Shown one piece after another: positions 1 to 13,400 of a DNA stretch of 64,000 bases. The stretch spans positions 10,494,501-10,558,500 of the forward strand of contig NC_087185.1 of NCBI RefSeq assembly GCF_035594125.1. The letters are read 5' to 3'. Each line of letters starts with the position of its first letter. The stretch's first letter is position 1. Origin of the DNA: Scylla paramamosain. Taxonomy: Eukaryota; Arthropoda; Malacostraca; Decapoda; Portunidae. Below the pieces are notes generated by a model. It saw nothing but the letters and a program-made list of their open reading frames with translations. It had not been told where the DNA came from and searched no databases. The translations under genes were made by a program, and so were the position numbers.

Positions 1-407
1 AAAAATTTTCTTCCTGAGTTATGTACAAACTCTGAAGTGCATGCAAATCCACCAATATGGGGAAATTACACGACTTTACCAGAAACCTGTCTTTTGAGTG
101 TTTTTCAGCAATTTCAGCAATATTACAGAAAACGTGTCTTTTCAGTGATTTACGTAAAAAAACGCTAAAACGGATGTAAACCAACCAATATGAAGAAATA
201 GAATAACATTACCAAAAAGATATATTTTGATGTGTTTTTGAGCTTGTTACCTACAAAAAATGCAAAAATGGATGAAAAGCACTTTATATTGGCAAAGAAA
301 AGGACATTACGAGAAACGTGTATGAGTATTTTATAGTTTGACAAGAACCTCAAGGTAAAAAACTCAAAAACTCGTGTACATAAAGAAGTTTCTTACATAC
401 CAAAAAG

Positions 408-682
408 CTGAAACTCATGAATAACACTTTTAATTTAAAACCTTATTAAATGTTTGTATTAGAAAAGTTTCTTACATACCAAAATGCTGAAACTCCAGAA
501 TAACACTTTTAATTAAGAAATAGAACAACCTTACTAAATGCTGAAACTCATGAATAACACTTTTAATTTTAAAACAGAAATACCTTATTAAATGTTTGTA
601 TTAGAAATGTTTCTTACATACCAAAATGCTGAAATTCCAGAATAACACTTTTAATTAAGAAATAGAACAACCTTACTAAATG
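408..682 (+). repeat. Tandem G'/H-head duplication
   Basis: Two adjacent units (408-540 and 541-682) each run from CTGAAACTCATGAATAACAC through TTGTATTAGAAA and a second G' to CCTTACTAAATG. Each unit already contains the G'/H partial duplication seen at 10265-10410. This copy was therefore duplicated once more. Confidence 0.85.
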
Positions 683-689
683 CTTGTGT

Positions 690-727
690 TTTAAGTTTTT
701 TTTAAGTTTTAAGTTTTAAGTTTTTAC
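690..727 (+). repeat. AAGTTTT short tandem run
   Basis: TTTTAAG motifs repeat with slightly uneven spacing. The matching place near 10420 has a single TTTTAAG followed by a T run and CACATTCTTAG. The run is a local expansion that replaced part of H. Confidence 0.85.
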
Positions 728-2024
728 CAAAACCCCAAATTCCATCCAAACTAGCTTTATGTGGGAAAAAAAAATGATATTACCATAAAAGTGTCTTTTG
801 AATGTTTTTGAGCGTGTTAAGCAATAAAGCACTAAAAAGCAGCGCAATCACATTACATGGGAATAAAAACAACTTTTACCAAGAACTTGCCTTTAAGTGT
901 TTTTGAGCTCATTACATACCAAAACGCTAAAACGCATGCAAAAACATCTTTTATGGAGAAACAGAATAAAATTACCAAAAACATATATTTTTAATGTTTT
1001 TTATCATGTTATCTATAAAACGCTTAAATACATGCAAAGAACTTTATGTTTGCTAAACGAAAGGACATTACGAGAAATGTGCATTATAAGTGTTTTTAAG
1101 TTCCTTAAGTACCAAAAAGCTAAAACCCACAAATAACACTCTTTATTTAGAAAAAGAAGTAAGAAAATAAAAAAATAGGATTTTTTTTTTTTTGTTATTC
1201 ATCTTTATAGGTACCGAGATCCCAAAATTCTGGGAAAATTCAGGGCTATTATATGATAAAAGAAAATTATCAAAAAAGTTAATTTTAGCTTTTTTTTCGG
1301 ACTCTTATGTACCAAACTCTAAAGTGCATCGAAAGACTCCTATATGAGGAAATTAAACGACCTTACCAGAAATCTGTTTTTTGAGTGTTTTTTTCAGCAT
1401 GTTAGGCACCAAAACGATAAATAATAAGGAACTCATTCTATATGGGAATCCAAAACAAAGTTACTGAAAACGTGTCTTCTCAGAGTTTTACGAAGAAAAA
1501 CGCTAAAACGGATGCAAAGCAACCAATATCAAGAAATAGAAAAATGTTACTAAAATGTATATTTTGAGTGTTTTTGAGCTTGTTACCTAGAAAAAACGGG
1601 AAAATTGATGCAAAGCACTCTATATTGGGAAACAAAAGGACATTGCAAGAATATTGTATAATGAGTGTTTTATAGTTCAAAAGACCTACAAGGCAAAAAA
1701 CGCAAAATCTCGTGTATATGAAAAGGTTTCCTAGATACAAAAATGCTAAATCCCATGTATAACACTCCTAATTAAGAAACAGAACAACCTTAATAAATGC
1801 GTGTATTTGAGTGCTTTTCACATTCTTAATTACCAAAAATCCCAAATTGCATGCGAAAATAGATTTGTGGGAAAAAAATTCCAGAAAAGTGTCTTTTGAG
1901 TATTTTTGAGCGTGATAGGCAAAAAAGCACTGAAAAGGAGGGCAATCACATTACATTGGAGGAAAACGAATTTTTACAAAGAACTTGCCTTTAAGTGTTT
2001 TTGAGCTCCTTATATACCAAAACA

Positions 2025-5000
2025 CTAAAACTCATGCAAAACACTCTTTATAGTGAAACAGATTAACATTACCAAAAACATGTATTTTGAGTGTTTTTGA
2101 TCATGTTTACAATAAAAACGCTTAAATAACCCTATTTTTGGGAAATGAAAGGAGATTACGAGAAACGTATTATGAGTTTTTAACTTCATTAATTACCAAA
2201 AAGCTAAAAGCCACAAATAACACTCTTTATTGAGAAACAATAAATAAATTACAAAAAAACAATATTTTTTTTCTTTTTTTATTAATCTTCACAGGTACTG
2301 AGATGCATAAATTCGGGCAAAATTCAGGAAATTATTTGAAATAAGTGCATTATCAAAACAGTTAAATAGCTTTTTTTCGGACTGTTATGTACCAAACCCC
2401 TAAAGTGCATGCAAAGGCACCTATATGAGGAAATTAAATGTCTTTGCCAGAAAAAAGGCTTATGAGTGTTTTTCAGCATGTTAGGAACCAAAACGATAAA
2501 TAACATGGAAGTCAATCTATATGGGAATGCAAAACAAAATTACTAAAATCGTGTCTTTTCGGTGTTTTAGGTAGAAAATCGCTAAAACGGATGCAAACCA
2601 ACCAATATGAAGAAATAAAATAACACTACCAAAAAGGTATATTTTGAGTGTTTTTCTAAATTGTTACCTACAAAAAACGCGAAAATGGAGGAAAAGCACT
2701 CTATATTGGGAAGCAAAATCACATTACGAGAAACGTATATAATGAGTGTTTTATAGTTTCACAAGAACTACAAGGCAAAAAACGCAAAAACCCGTCTATA
2801 TAGAGAAGTTTCTTACATTCCAAAATGCTGAAACTCTGGAACAACTCTCTTAATTCAGAAACAGAACAATCTTACTAAATGCGTGTATTTTGAGTGTTTT
2901 TCACATCTTTTGTTACGAAAACCCCAAATTGCATGCAAAACCAGCTTTATGTGGGAAAAATATGACATTACCAGAAAAATGTCTCTTGAGTGTTTTTGAG
3001 CGTGTTAGGATATAAAGCCCTAAAAATCAGGGCAATCACATTACATTGGAATAAAACCCATTTTTAACAAGAACTTGCCTTTAAGAGTATTTGAGCTCCT
3101 TATATACCAAAACACTAAAATGCATGCAAAAATACACTTTATGGTGAAACAGAAAAACTACCAAAAACATGTATTTTGAGTGTTTTTGATCATGTTACCA
3201 ATAAAAACGCTTAAATACATACAAAGAACCCTATTTTTTGGAAATGAAAGGACATTAGAATAAACGTGTATTATGAGTGTTTTTCAGTTCATTAAGTACG
3301 AAAAAGCTAAAGGCCACAAATTGAGAAAAATTTATTGAGAAAAAAAATAAATAAATAAAAAGAAATGAAATATTTTTTTTATTTTTATTCATGTTCACAG
3401 GTAACGAGGTGCCAAAATTTGGGCAAATTTCAGGAAATTATATGAAATAAGCACATTATCAAAAAAGTTAAATTTAGCTTTTTTTTCGGTCTGTTATGTA
3501 CCAAACCCCTAAAGTGCTTGCAAAGCCACGTATATGGGGAAATTAAACGTCTTTGCCAGAAAACTGTTTTATGAGTGTTTTTTCAGCATGTTAGGAACCA
3601 ACACGATAAAACCCAAGGAAGTCAATCTATTTGGGAATCCAAAACAAAATTACTGAAAGCGTGTCTTTTCGGTGTTTTACGTAGGAAACGTTAAAACGGA
3701 TGCAAACCAACTAAAATGAAGAAATAGAATAACATTACCAAAAAGGTATATTTTGAGTGTTTTTGAAATTGTTACCTACAAAAAACGTGAAAATGGATGG
3801 AAAGCAAAAGGCACCTAAAAGCATGTTAGGCACCAAAACGATAATTAATATGAAAGTCACTCTATATGGAAATCCAAAACAAAATTACTGGAAACGTGTC
3901 TTTTAAAAGATTTACGTACAAAAACGCTAAAATGGATGCTAACTAACCAATATGAAGAAATAGAATAACATTACCAAAAAAGTATATTTTGTGTGTTTTT
4001 GAGCTTGTTACATAAAAAAAAACGCGAAAATGGAACAAAGCAATCTATATAAGGAAAAAAAAAAAGGACATAATGAGAAACGTGTAAAATGAGTGTTTTA
4101 TAGTTTCACCAGAATCACAAGGCAAAAAACGCAAAAAGTCGACTGTATGGAGAAGTTTCTAAAATACCAAAATACTGAAACTCATGAATAACTCTCTTAA
4201 TCCTTAATAAATGCGTGCATTTTGAGTGTTTTCTTACATTCTTAGTTACCAAAACTCCAAATTTCATGCGAAACTATCTTTATATGGGAAAAAAATGACA
4301 TTACCAGAAAAGTGTCTTTGAGTGTTTTTTAGCGTGTTAGGCAATAAAGCACTAAAAAGCAGGGCAATCACATTACATAAGAATAAAACCAACTTTTACG
4401 AAGAACTTGCCTTTTAGTGTTTTTGACACGCATTTAGTAAGGTTGCTCTGTTTCTCAATTAAGAGTGTTATTCATGAGTTTCAGCATATACACGAGTTTT
4501 TGCGTTTTTTGCAATGTGTTTTTTTTTTAACTATAAAACATTCATTATACACTTTTCTCGCAATGTCCCTTTGTTTCCCAATATAGAGTGCTTTGTATCC
4601 ATTTTTGCGTTTTTTTTTTGTAGATAAGAAACTTAAAAACACTCAAAATATACATTTTTCGTAATGTTTTTCTGCTTCTTGATATTGGTTGGTTTGTTTT
4701 AGCGTTTTTCTACGTAAAACACTGAGAAGACACGTTTTCAGTAATTTTCTTTTCGATTCCCACATAGAGTGAGTTCCTTATTATTTATCATTTTGATGCC
4801 TAACATGCTGAAAAACACTCAAAAGATAGATTTCTGGTAAGGTCTTTAATTTCCTCATATGCGAGGCCTTGCATGTCTTTTGAGCGTTTTTGAGTGTGTT
4901 ACGCCATAAAGCACTTAAAGGAAGGGCAATCGTATTACATATGAATAAAACCAAATTTTACCAAGAACTTGCCTTTAAGTGTTCTTGACCTCCTTACATA

Positions 5001-5411
5001 CCAAAACGCTGAAACGCATGCAAAATACATTTTATGGAGAAACAGAATAATATTACCAAATACATGTATTTTGAGTGTTTTTGATCATGTTATCTATAAA
5101 AACGCTTAAATTCATGCAAAGAACCTTATGTTTGGGAAACTAAAGGACATTACGAGAAACGTGTATTATGAGTGTTTTTTAAGTTCCTTCAGTACCTAAA
5201 AGCTAAAACCTAAAAATAACACTCTTTATTTAGAAAGAAAAATAATAAATAAAAAAATTGAAAAATGGGATTTTTTTTCTTTTTTTGTTATTCATCCTTA
5301 TAGGTACCGAGATGACAAAATTTTACCAAAATTCAAGGAATTTATGTGAAAAAAAAACATTACAATAAAAGTTAATTATAGCTTTTTTTTTTCGGATTGT
5401 TATGCACCAAA
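2025..5411 (+). repeat. 3.4 kb tandem segmental copy, first
   Basis: Runs from the end of J through three partial HORs, the inverted cassette and on to C2. It matches 5413-8818 in order and small variants, for example GATGCATAAATTCGGGC at 2301 and 5707. The offset drifts from 3389 to 3407 bases through small indels. Confidence 0.9.
4427..4875 (-). repeat. Inverted C2-to-H cassette, copy 1
   Basis: This 449 bp segment is reversed relative to its flanks. It reads H-head, G', G, F, E, D and C2-tail in reverse complement. The left junction joins J (after AGTGTTTTTGA) to reversed H (ACGCATTTAGTAAGG). The right junction joins reversed C2 (GGCCTTGCATG) to the middle of I (TCTTTTGAGCG). The H-to-I and J-to-C2 material expected at the two ends is missing, so the event combined inversion with flanking loss. 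Part of G' is deleted (GTTTCAGCA joins TATACACGAG near 4490), as in the copies at 7827 and 21071. Confidence 0.9.
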
Positions 5412-7826
5412 CCTCAAAACTTATGCAAAACACTCTTTATGGTGAAACAGATTAACATTACGAAAAACATGTATTTTGAATGTTTTTGATCATGTTTCCA
5501 ATAAAAACGCTTAAATACATGCAAAGAACCCTATTTTTTGGAAATGAAAGAACATTACTAGAAACGTGTATTATGAGTATTTATCTTCATTAATTACCAG
5601 AAAGCTAAAAGCCACAAATAACACTCTTTATTAAGAAACAATAAATAAATAAAAAAAAACACACAATATTTTTTTTTTCTTTCTTATTAATCTTCAGAGG
5701 TACTGAGATGCATAAATTCGGGCAAAATTCAGGAACTTATGTGAAATAAGTGCATTATCAAAACAGTTAAATTTAGCTTTTTTTCGGACTGTTATGTACC
5801 AAACCCCTAAAGTGCATGCAAAGGCATCTATATGAGGAAATTAAACGTCTTTGCCAGAAAAAAGGCTTATGAGTGTTTTTCAGCATGTTAGGAACCAAAA
5901 CAATAAATAACATGGAAGTCAATCTATATGGGAATACAAAACAAAATTACTAAAATCGTGTCTTTTCGGTGTTTTACGTAGAAAATCGCTAAAACGGATG
6001 CAAACCAACCAATATGAAGAAATAAAATAACACTACCAAAAAGGTATATTTTGAGTGTTTTTCTAAATTGTTACCTACAAAAAACGCGAAAATGGAGGAA
6101 AAGCACTCTATATTGGGAAGCATAAGCACATTACGAGAAACGTGTATAATAAGTGTTTCATAGTTTCACAAGAACTACAAGGCAAAAAACGCAAAAACTC
6201 GTGTATATAGAGAAGTTTCTTACATTCCAAAATGCTGAAACTCTGGAACAACTCTCTTAATTGATAAACAGAACAATCTTACTAAATGCGTGTTTTTTGA
6301 GTGTTTTTCACATCTTTTGTTACGAAAACCCCAAATTGAATGCGAAACCAGCTTTATGTGGGAAAAATATGACATTACCAGAAAAATGTCTCGAGTGTTT
6401 TTGAGCGTGTTAGGAAATAAAGCCCTAAAAATCAGGGCAATCACATTACATTGGAATAAAACCCATTTTTAACAAGAACTTGCCTTTAAGAGTATTTGAG
6501 CTCCTTATATACCAAAACACTAAAATGCATGCAAAATACACTTTATGGTGAAACAGAAAAACATGACCAAAAACATGTATTTTGAGTGTTTTTGATCATG
6601 TTACCAATAAAAACGCTTAAATACATGCAAAGAACCCTATTTTTTGGAAATGAAAAGACATTACAAGAAACGTGTATTATGAGTGTTTTTCAGTTCATTA
6701 AGTATGAAAAAGGTAAAGGCCACAAATTGAGAAAAATATATTGAGAAAAAAATAAATAAATAAAAAATAAATAAATATTTTTTATTTTTATTCATCTTCA
6801 CAGGTACTGAGGTGCCAAAATTTGGGGAAAGTTCAGGAAATTATATGAAATAAGAACATTATCAAAAAAGTTAAATTTAGCTTTTTTTTCGGACTGTTAT
6901 ATACTAAACCCCTAAAGTGCATGCAAAGCCACCTATAAGGGGAAATTAAACGTCTTTGCCAGAAAACTGTTTTATGAGTGTTTTTTCAGCATGTTAGGAA
7001 CCAACACGATAAAACCCAAGGAAGTCAATCTATTTGGGAATCCAAAACAAAATTACTGAAAACGTGTCTTTTCGGTGTTTTACGTAGGAAACGCTAAAAC
7101 GGATGCAAACCAACTAAAATGAGGAAATAGAATATTAATACCAAAAAGGTATATTTTGAGTGTTTTTGAAATTATTACCTGCAAAAAACGTGAAAATGGA
7201 TGGAAAGCAAAAGGCACCAAAAAGAATGTTAGGCACCAAAACGATAAATAATATGAAAGTCACTCTATATGGAAATCCAAAACAAAATTACTGGAAACGT
7301 GGCTTTTAAAAGATTTACGTACAAAAACGATAAAATGGATGCTAACTAACCAATATGAAGAAATAGAATAACATTACCAAAAAAATATATTTTGTGTTTT
7401 TGAGCTTGTTACATAAAAAAAAACGCGAAAATGGATACAAAGCAATCTATATAAGGAAAAAAAAAGGACATAATGAGAAACGTGTAAAATGAGTGTTTTA
7501 TAGTTTCACCAAAATCACAAGGCAAAAAACGCAAAAAGTCGAGTATATGGAGAAGTTTCTAAAATACCAAAATATTGAAACTCATGAATAACTCACTTAA
7601 TCCTTGCTAAATGCGTGTATTTTGAGTGTTTTCTTACATTCTTAGTTACCAAAACTCCAAATTTCATGCGAAACTATCTTTATACGGGAAAAAAAATGAC
7701 ATTACCAGAAAAGTGTCTGAGTGTTTTTGAGCGTGTTAGGCAATAAAGCACTAAAAAGCAGGGCAATCACATTACATAAGAATATAACCAACTTTTACGA
7801 AGAACTTGCCTTTTAGTGTTTTTGAC
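4876..7826 (+). repeat. HOR satellite array, forward block 2
   Basis: Forward array between two inverted cassettes. A landmarks lie near 5082, 5488 and 6592. The short 5082-5488 interval is the seam of a 3.4 kb tandem duplication, where C2 jumps to the tail of J near 5412. The G-to-D deletion junction recurs near 7210. No coding potential beyond chance frames is seen. Confidence 0.92.
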
Positions 7827-8818
7827 ACGCATTTAGTAAGGTTGCTCTGTTTCTCAATTAAAAGTGTTATTCATGAGTTTCATCATATACACGAGTTTTT
7901 GCGTTTTTTGCATTGTGTTTTTTTTTTAACAATAAAACATTCATTATACACTTTTCTCGCAATGTCCCTTTCTTTCCCAATATAGAGTGCTTTGTATCCA
8001 TTTTAGCGTTTTTTTTTTTGTAGGTAACAAACTTAAAAACACTCAAAATATACATTTTTCGTAATGTTTTTCTGCTTCTTGATATTGGTTGGTTTGTATC
8101 AGTTTTAGCGTTTTTCTACGCAAAACACTGAGAAGACACGTTTTCAGTAATTTTCTTTTTTCGATTCCCACATAGAGTGAGTTCCTTATTATTTATCATT
8201 TTGGTGCCTAATATGCTCAAAAACACTCAAAAGACAGATTTCTGGTAAGGTCTTTAATTTCCTCATATGCGAGGCCTTGCATGTCTTTTGAGCGTTTTTG
8301 AGCGTGTTACGCCATAAAGCACTTAAAGGAAGGGCAATCGTATTACATATGAATAAAACCAAATTTTACCAAGAACTTGCTTTTAAGTGTTCTTGACCTT
8401 CTTACATACCAAAACGCTGAAACGCATGCAAAATACATTTTATGGAGAAACAGAATAATATTACCAAATACATGTATTTTGAGTTTTTTTGATCATGTTA
8501 TATATAAAAACGCTTAAATTCATGTAAAGAACCTTATGTTTGGGAAACTAAAGGACATTACGAGAAACGTGTATTATGAGTGTTTTTTAAGTTCCTTCAG
8601 TACCTAAAAGCTAAAACCCACAAATAACACTCTTTATTTAGAAAGAAAAATAATAAATAAAAAAATAAAAAATTGGGATTTTTTTTCTTTTTTTGTTATT
8701 CATCCTTATAGGTACCGAGATGACAAAATTCTACCAAAATTCAGGGAATTGATGTGGAAAAAAGAACATTACAATAAAAGTTAATTATAGCTTTTTTTTC
8801 GGATTGTTATGTACCAAA
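5413..8818 (+). repeat. 3.4 kb tandem segmental copy, second
   Basis: The direct repeat of 2025-5411. At the seam C2 (ATGCACCAAACC) runs straight into the J tail (TCAAAACTTATGC) instead of continuing to AAAGTGCATGC. The second copy continues normally past its C2 at 8818, which identifies the seam as the duplication joint. Confidence 0.9.
7827..8282 (-). repeat. Inverted C2-to-H cassette, copy 2
   Basis: Same content, orientation and breakpoints as the cassette at 4427, displaced by about 3.4 kb. It carries the same G' deletion (GTTTCATCA joins TATACACGAG near 7890). It arose with copy 1 through the 3.4 kb tandem duplication around it. One small difference is that copy 2 keeps a few bases near 8095 (GTATCAGTTTTAGCG) that copy 1 lacks. 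Confidence 0.9.
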
Positions 8819-10264
8819 CCCTAAAGTGCATGCAAAGCACTTTAGGAAGTGAAACGACTTTACCAGAAACCTGTCTTTTCACTGTTTTTTCAGCATGTTA
8901 GGCATCAAAACGATAAATAATATGGAAGTCAGTCAATATGTGAATCCAAAACAAAAATACTGAAAACGTGTCTTTTCAGTGTTTTAGGTAGAAAAAACGG
9001 TAAAGCGAATGCAAACTAACCTATATGAAGAAATAGAATAACATTTCCAAAAAAGATATATTTTTAGTGTTTTTGAGCTTGTTACAAAAAAAAAATGCAA
9101 AAATGGATGTAAAGCACTCTATATTAGGAAACAAAAGGACATTACGAGAAACGTGTATAATGAGTGTTTTATAGTTTTAAAAGAACCACAAGGCAATAAA
9201 CGCAAAAACTCGTGTATATAGAGAAACTTACCAAATGATGAAATGCTTGAATAACAGTTTAAGTCGATAAACAGAACTACCTTACCAAATTGTGTATTTT
9301 GAGTGTTTTTCACATTCTTCGTTACGAAAATGCCACATTACATGTGAAACTACCTTCATGTGGGGAAAAAAAATGACATTACCAAAAAAGTGTCTTTTTA
9401 GTGTTTTTGAGCGTGATATGCAACAAAGCACAAAACAACAGAACAATCACATTACATGGGAATAAAACCAACTTTTACGAAGAACTTGCCTTTAAGTGTT
9501 TTTTAACTCCTTACATACCAAATCGCTAAAACGCATGCAAAACACCTTTTATGGAGAAACAGAATAACATTACCAAAAACATGTATTTTGAGTGTTTTTG
9601 ATCATTTAACCTATAAAAACGCTTAAATACATGTAAAGAACCCTATGTTTGTGTAACAAAAGAACGTTTCGAAAATCGTGTAATATGAGTGTTTTTAAGT
9701 TCCCTAAGTACTAAAAAGCTAAAACCCACAAATAACACTCCTTATAGAGACAAAAAAAAAAACATTTTTGTTATTCATCTTCATAGGTATGGAGATGCCA
9801 AAATTCTGGCAAAATTCATGGAAATTTTGTAAAAAAAAATCATTATAAAAAAATAATTTTAGCTTTTTTCTGGAGTTATGTACAAATCATGAAGTGCATG
9901 CAAATCCACCTATATGGGGAAATTACACGACTTTACCAAAAACCTGTCTTTTGAGTGTTTTTCAGGAATTTCAACAATATTACTGAAAACGTGTCTTTTC
10001 AGTGATTTACGGAGAAAAACGCTATAACCGATGTAAACAAACCAGTATGAAGAAATAGAATAACATTACCAAAAAATATATATTTTGATGTGTTTTTGAG
10101 CTTGTTACCTACAAAAAATGCAAAAATGGATGGAAAGCACTTTATATTGCCAAAGAAAAGAACATTACGAGAAATGTGTATGAGTGTTTTATAGTTTCAA
10201 AAGAACCACAAGGTAAAAAACTCAAAAACTCGTGTACATAAAGAAGTTTCTTATATACCAAGGA

Positions 10265-10410
10265 GCTGAAACTCATGAATAAAACTTTTAATTTTAAAAC
10301 AGAAATATCTTACCAAATCTGTGTATTAGAAAAGTTTCTTACATACCAAAATGCTGAAAATCAAGAATACCACTTTTAATTAAGAAATAGAACAACCTTA
10401 CTAAATGCTT
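10265..10410 (+). repeat. G'/H partial duplication (marker HOR)
   Basis: Forward version: G' (GCTGAAACTCATGAATAAAA), H-head variant (CTGTGTATTAGAAAAG), then a second G' and a normal H. It is preceded by the variant H at 9275 and the cassette at 7827. Confidence 0.84.
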
Positions 10411-13400
10411 GTGTTTTAAGTTTTTTTTTCACATTCTTAGTTACCAAAACCCCAAATTCCATCCAAACTAGCTTTATGTGGGAAAAAAAATGATATTACC
10501 AAAAGTGTCTTTTGAATGTTTTTGAGCGTGTTAAGCAATAAAGCAATAAAAAGCAAGACAATCACATTACATGGGAATAAAAACAACTTGCCTTTAAGTG
10601 TTTTGAGCTCATTACATACCAAAACGCTAAAACGTATGCAAAGCATATTTTATGGAGAAACAGAATAAAATTACCAAAAACATATATTTTGAGTGTTTTT
10701 GATCATGATATCTATAAAACGCTTAAATGCATGCAAAGAACCTTATGTTTGCTAAACGAAAGGACATTACGAGAAATGTGCATTATAAGTGTTTTTAAGT
10801 TCCTTAAGTACCAAAAAGCTAAAACCCACAAATAACACTCTTTATTTAGAAAAAAGTAAGGAAATAAAAATAAATAGGATTTTTTTTTTTGTTATTCATC
10901 TTTATAGGTACCGAGATGCCAAAATTCGGGGAAAATTAAGGGCTATTATATGATAAAAGAAAATTATCAAGAAAGTTAATTTTAGCTTTTTTTTCGGACT
11001 CTTATGTACCAAACCCTAAAGTGCATGCAAAGACTCCTATATGAGGAAATTATACGACCTTACCAGAAATCTGTTTTTTGAGTGTTTTTCAGCATGTTAG
11101 GCACAAAAACGATAAATAAAAAGTAACTCACTCTATATGAGAATCCAAAACAAAATTGCTGAAAACGTGTCTTTTCAGTGTTTTACGTAGAAAAACGCTA
11201 AAACGGATGCAAACCAATCAATATCAAGAAATAGAAAAACATTACCAAAAAGGTATATTTTGAGTGTTTTTGAGCTTGTTACCTACAAAAAACGAGAAAA
11301 TTGATGCAAAAGGACTTTGCAAGAAAAGTGTATAATGAGATTTTTATAGTTCAAAGGAACCAAAAGGCAAAAAACACAAAAACTAGTGTATATAAAGAAG
11401 GTTCTTAGATACCAAAATGCTGAAACTCATGAATAACACTCTTAATTGAGAAACAGAACAACCTAACTAAATGCGTGTATTTTAAGTGCTTTTCACATTC
11501 TTAGTTACCAAAACCTCAAATTGCATGCGAAACCACCTTTATGTGAGAAAAAAAATGATATTACCAGAAAAGTGTCTTTTAAGTGTTTTTTTGAGCGTTA
11601 TAGGCAATAAAGCACTAAAAAGCAGGGCAATCATATTACATTGGAATAACACCAATTTATACCAAAAATTTGCCTTTAAGTGTTTTTGAGCTCGTTATGT
11701 ACCAAACCGCTAAAACGCATGCAAAACAAACTTTATTGAGAAACATAATAACGCTACCAAAAATATGTATTTTGAGTGTTTTCATCATGTTATCTATAAA
11801 AACGCTAAAATACATGCAAAGAACATTATGTTTGGGAAACAAAAGGACATTACGAGAAACGTGTATTATGAGTGTTTTTTTAGTTCCTTAAGTACCAAAA
11901 ACCTAAAACCCACAAATAACACTCTTTATTTAGATAATAAAAAATTAAAAAATAAAAATAATAGGATTTTTTTTTTTGTTATTCATCTTGAAAGGTACCG
12001 AGATGCCAAAATTCTGTGAAAATTCAGGGCAATCATATGATAAAAGAATATTATCAAAAAAGTTAATTTCAGCAATTTTTTTCGGACTGTTATGTAGCAA
12101 ACCCTAAAGTGCATGCAAAGCCTTTTATATGAGGAAATTAAACGACCGTACCAGAAATCTGTTTTTTGAGTGTGTTTTTTTTAGCATGTTAGGCACCAAA
12201 ACGATAAATAATAAGGAACTCACTCTATATGGGAATCCAAAACAAAGTTACTGAAAACGTGTCTTCTTAGTGTTTTACGTAGAAAAACGCTAAAACGGAT
12301 GCAAAGCAACCAATATCAAGAAATAGAAAAACGTTACTAAAAAGGTATATTTTGATTGTTTTTGTGCTTGTTACCTAAAAAAAATGCGAAAATTGATGCA
12401 AAGCACACTATATTGGGAAACAAAAGGACATTGCAAGAAAATTGTATAATGAGTGTTTTATAGTTCAAATGAACCACAAGGCAAAAAAACGCAAAATCTC
12501 GTGTATATGGAGAGGTTTCCTAGATACAAAAATGCTAAAACTCATGTATAACACTCCTAATTGAGAAACAGAACAACCTTAATAAATGCGTGTATTTTGA
12601 GTGCTTTTCACATTCTTTGTTACCAAAACCTTCATATTGCATGCGGAAATAGATTTGTAGAAAAAAAAATGACATTACCAGAAAAGTATCTTTTGAGTGT
12701 TTTTGAGCGTGATAGGCAATAAAGCACTAAAATGGCAATCACATTACATTGGAGAAAAGCGAATTTTTACCAAGAACTTGCCTTTAAGTGTTTTTGAGCT
12801 ACTTATATACAAAAACACTAAAACGCATGCAAAACACTCTACGGTGAAACAGAATAACATTACCAAAAACATGTATTTTGAGTATTTTTGATCATGTTAC
12901 CAATAAAAACGCTTAAATACATGCAAAGAACACTATTTTTGGGAAATGAAAGGAGGAGATTACGAGAAACATGTATTATGAGTTTTTAAGTTCATTAATT
13001 ACCAAAAAGCTAAAAGCCACAAATAATATTCTTTATTGAGAAACAATAAATAAATAAAAAAAAATATCATATTTTTTTCTTTCTTATTCATCTTCACAGG
13101 TACCGAGGTGCCAAAATTCAAGCAAAATTCAGGAAATTATGTGAAATAAGAACATTATCAAAAAAGTTATATTTAGGGTTTTTTTTCGGTGTGTTATATA
13201 CCAAACCCATAAAATGCATGCAAAGCCACTTTGCCAGAAAACGGTCTCATGAGTGTTTTTCAGCATGTTAGGAACCAACACGATAAAATAACATGAAAGT
13301 CATTCTATATGGGAATCCAAAACAAAATTATGAAAAACGTGTCTTTTCGGTGTTTTATGTAGAAAAACGCTAAAACGAATGCAAACCAACCAATTTGAAG

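Larger units (their letters stand above)
1..4426 (+). repeat. HOR satellite array, forward block 1
   Basis: The block holds about four higher-order repeats in forward order (A to J). The A-subunit landmark lies near 1001, 2099 and 3187, so the period is about 1.09 kb. The first HOR carries a locally expanded G'/H region at 408-682 and a short AAGTTTT run just after it. The third HOR has a G-to-D deletion junction near 3805. The block ends inside subunit J, where the sequence switches strand at about 4426. No gene, RNA gene or transposon is seen. Repeat identity is seen directly; a heterochromatic location is inference. Confidence 0.93.

Noticed and set aside
4426..4876. Strand switches as pure assembly artefacts
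   Set aside because: The cassette junctions recur identically at five places with different flanking variants, which random misassembly would not produce. The single-occurrence switches (28660, 43533, 46270) still need read support.
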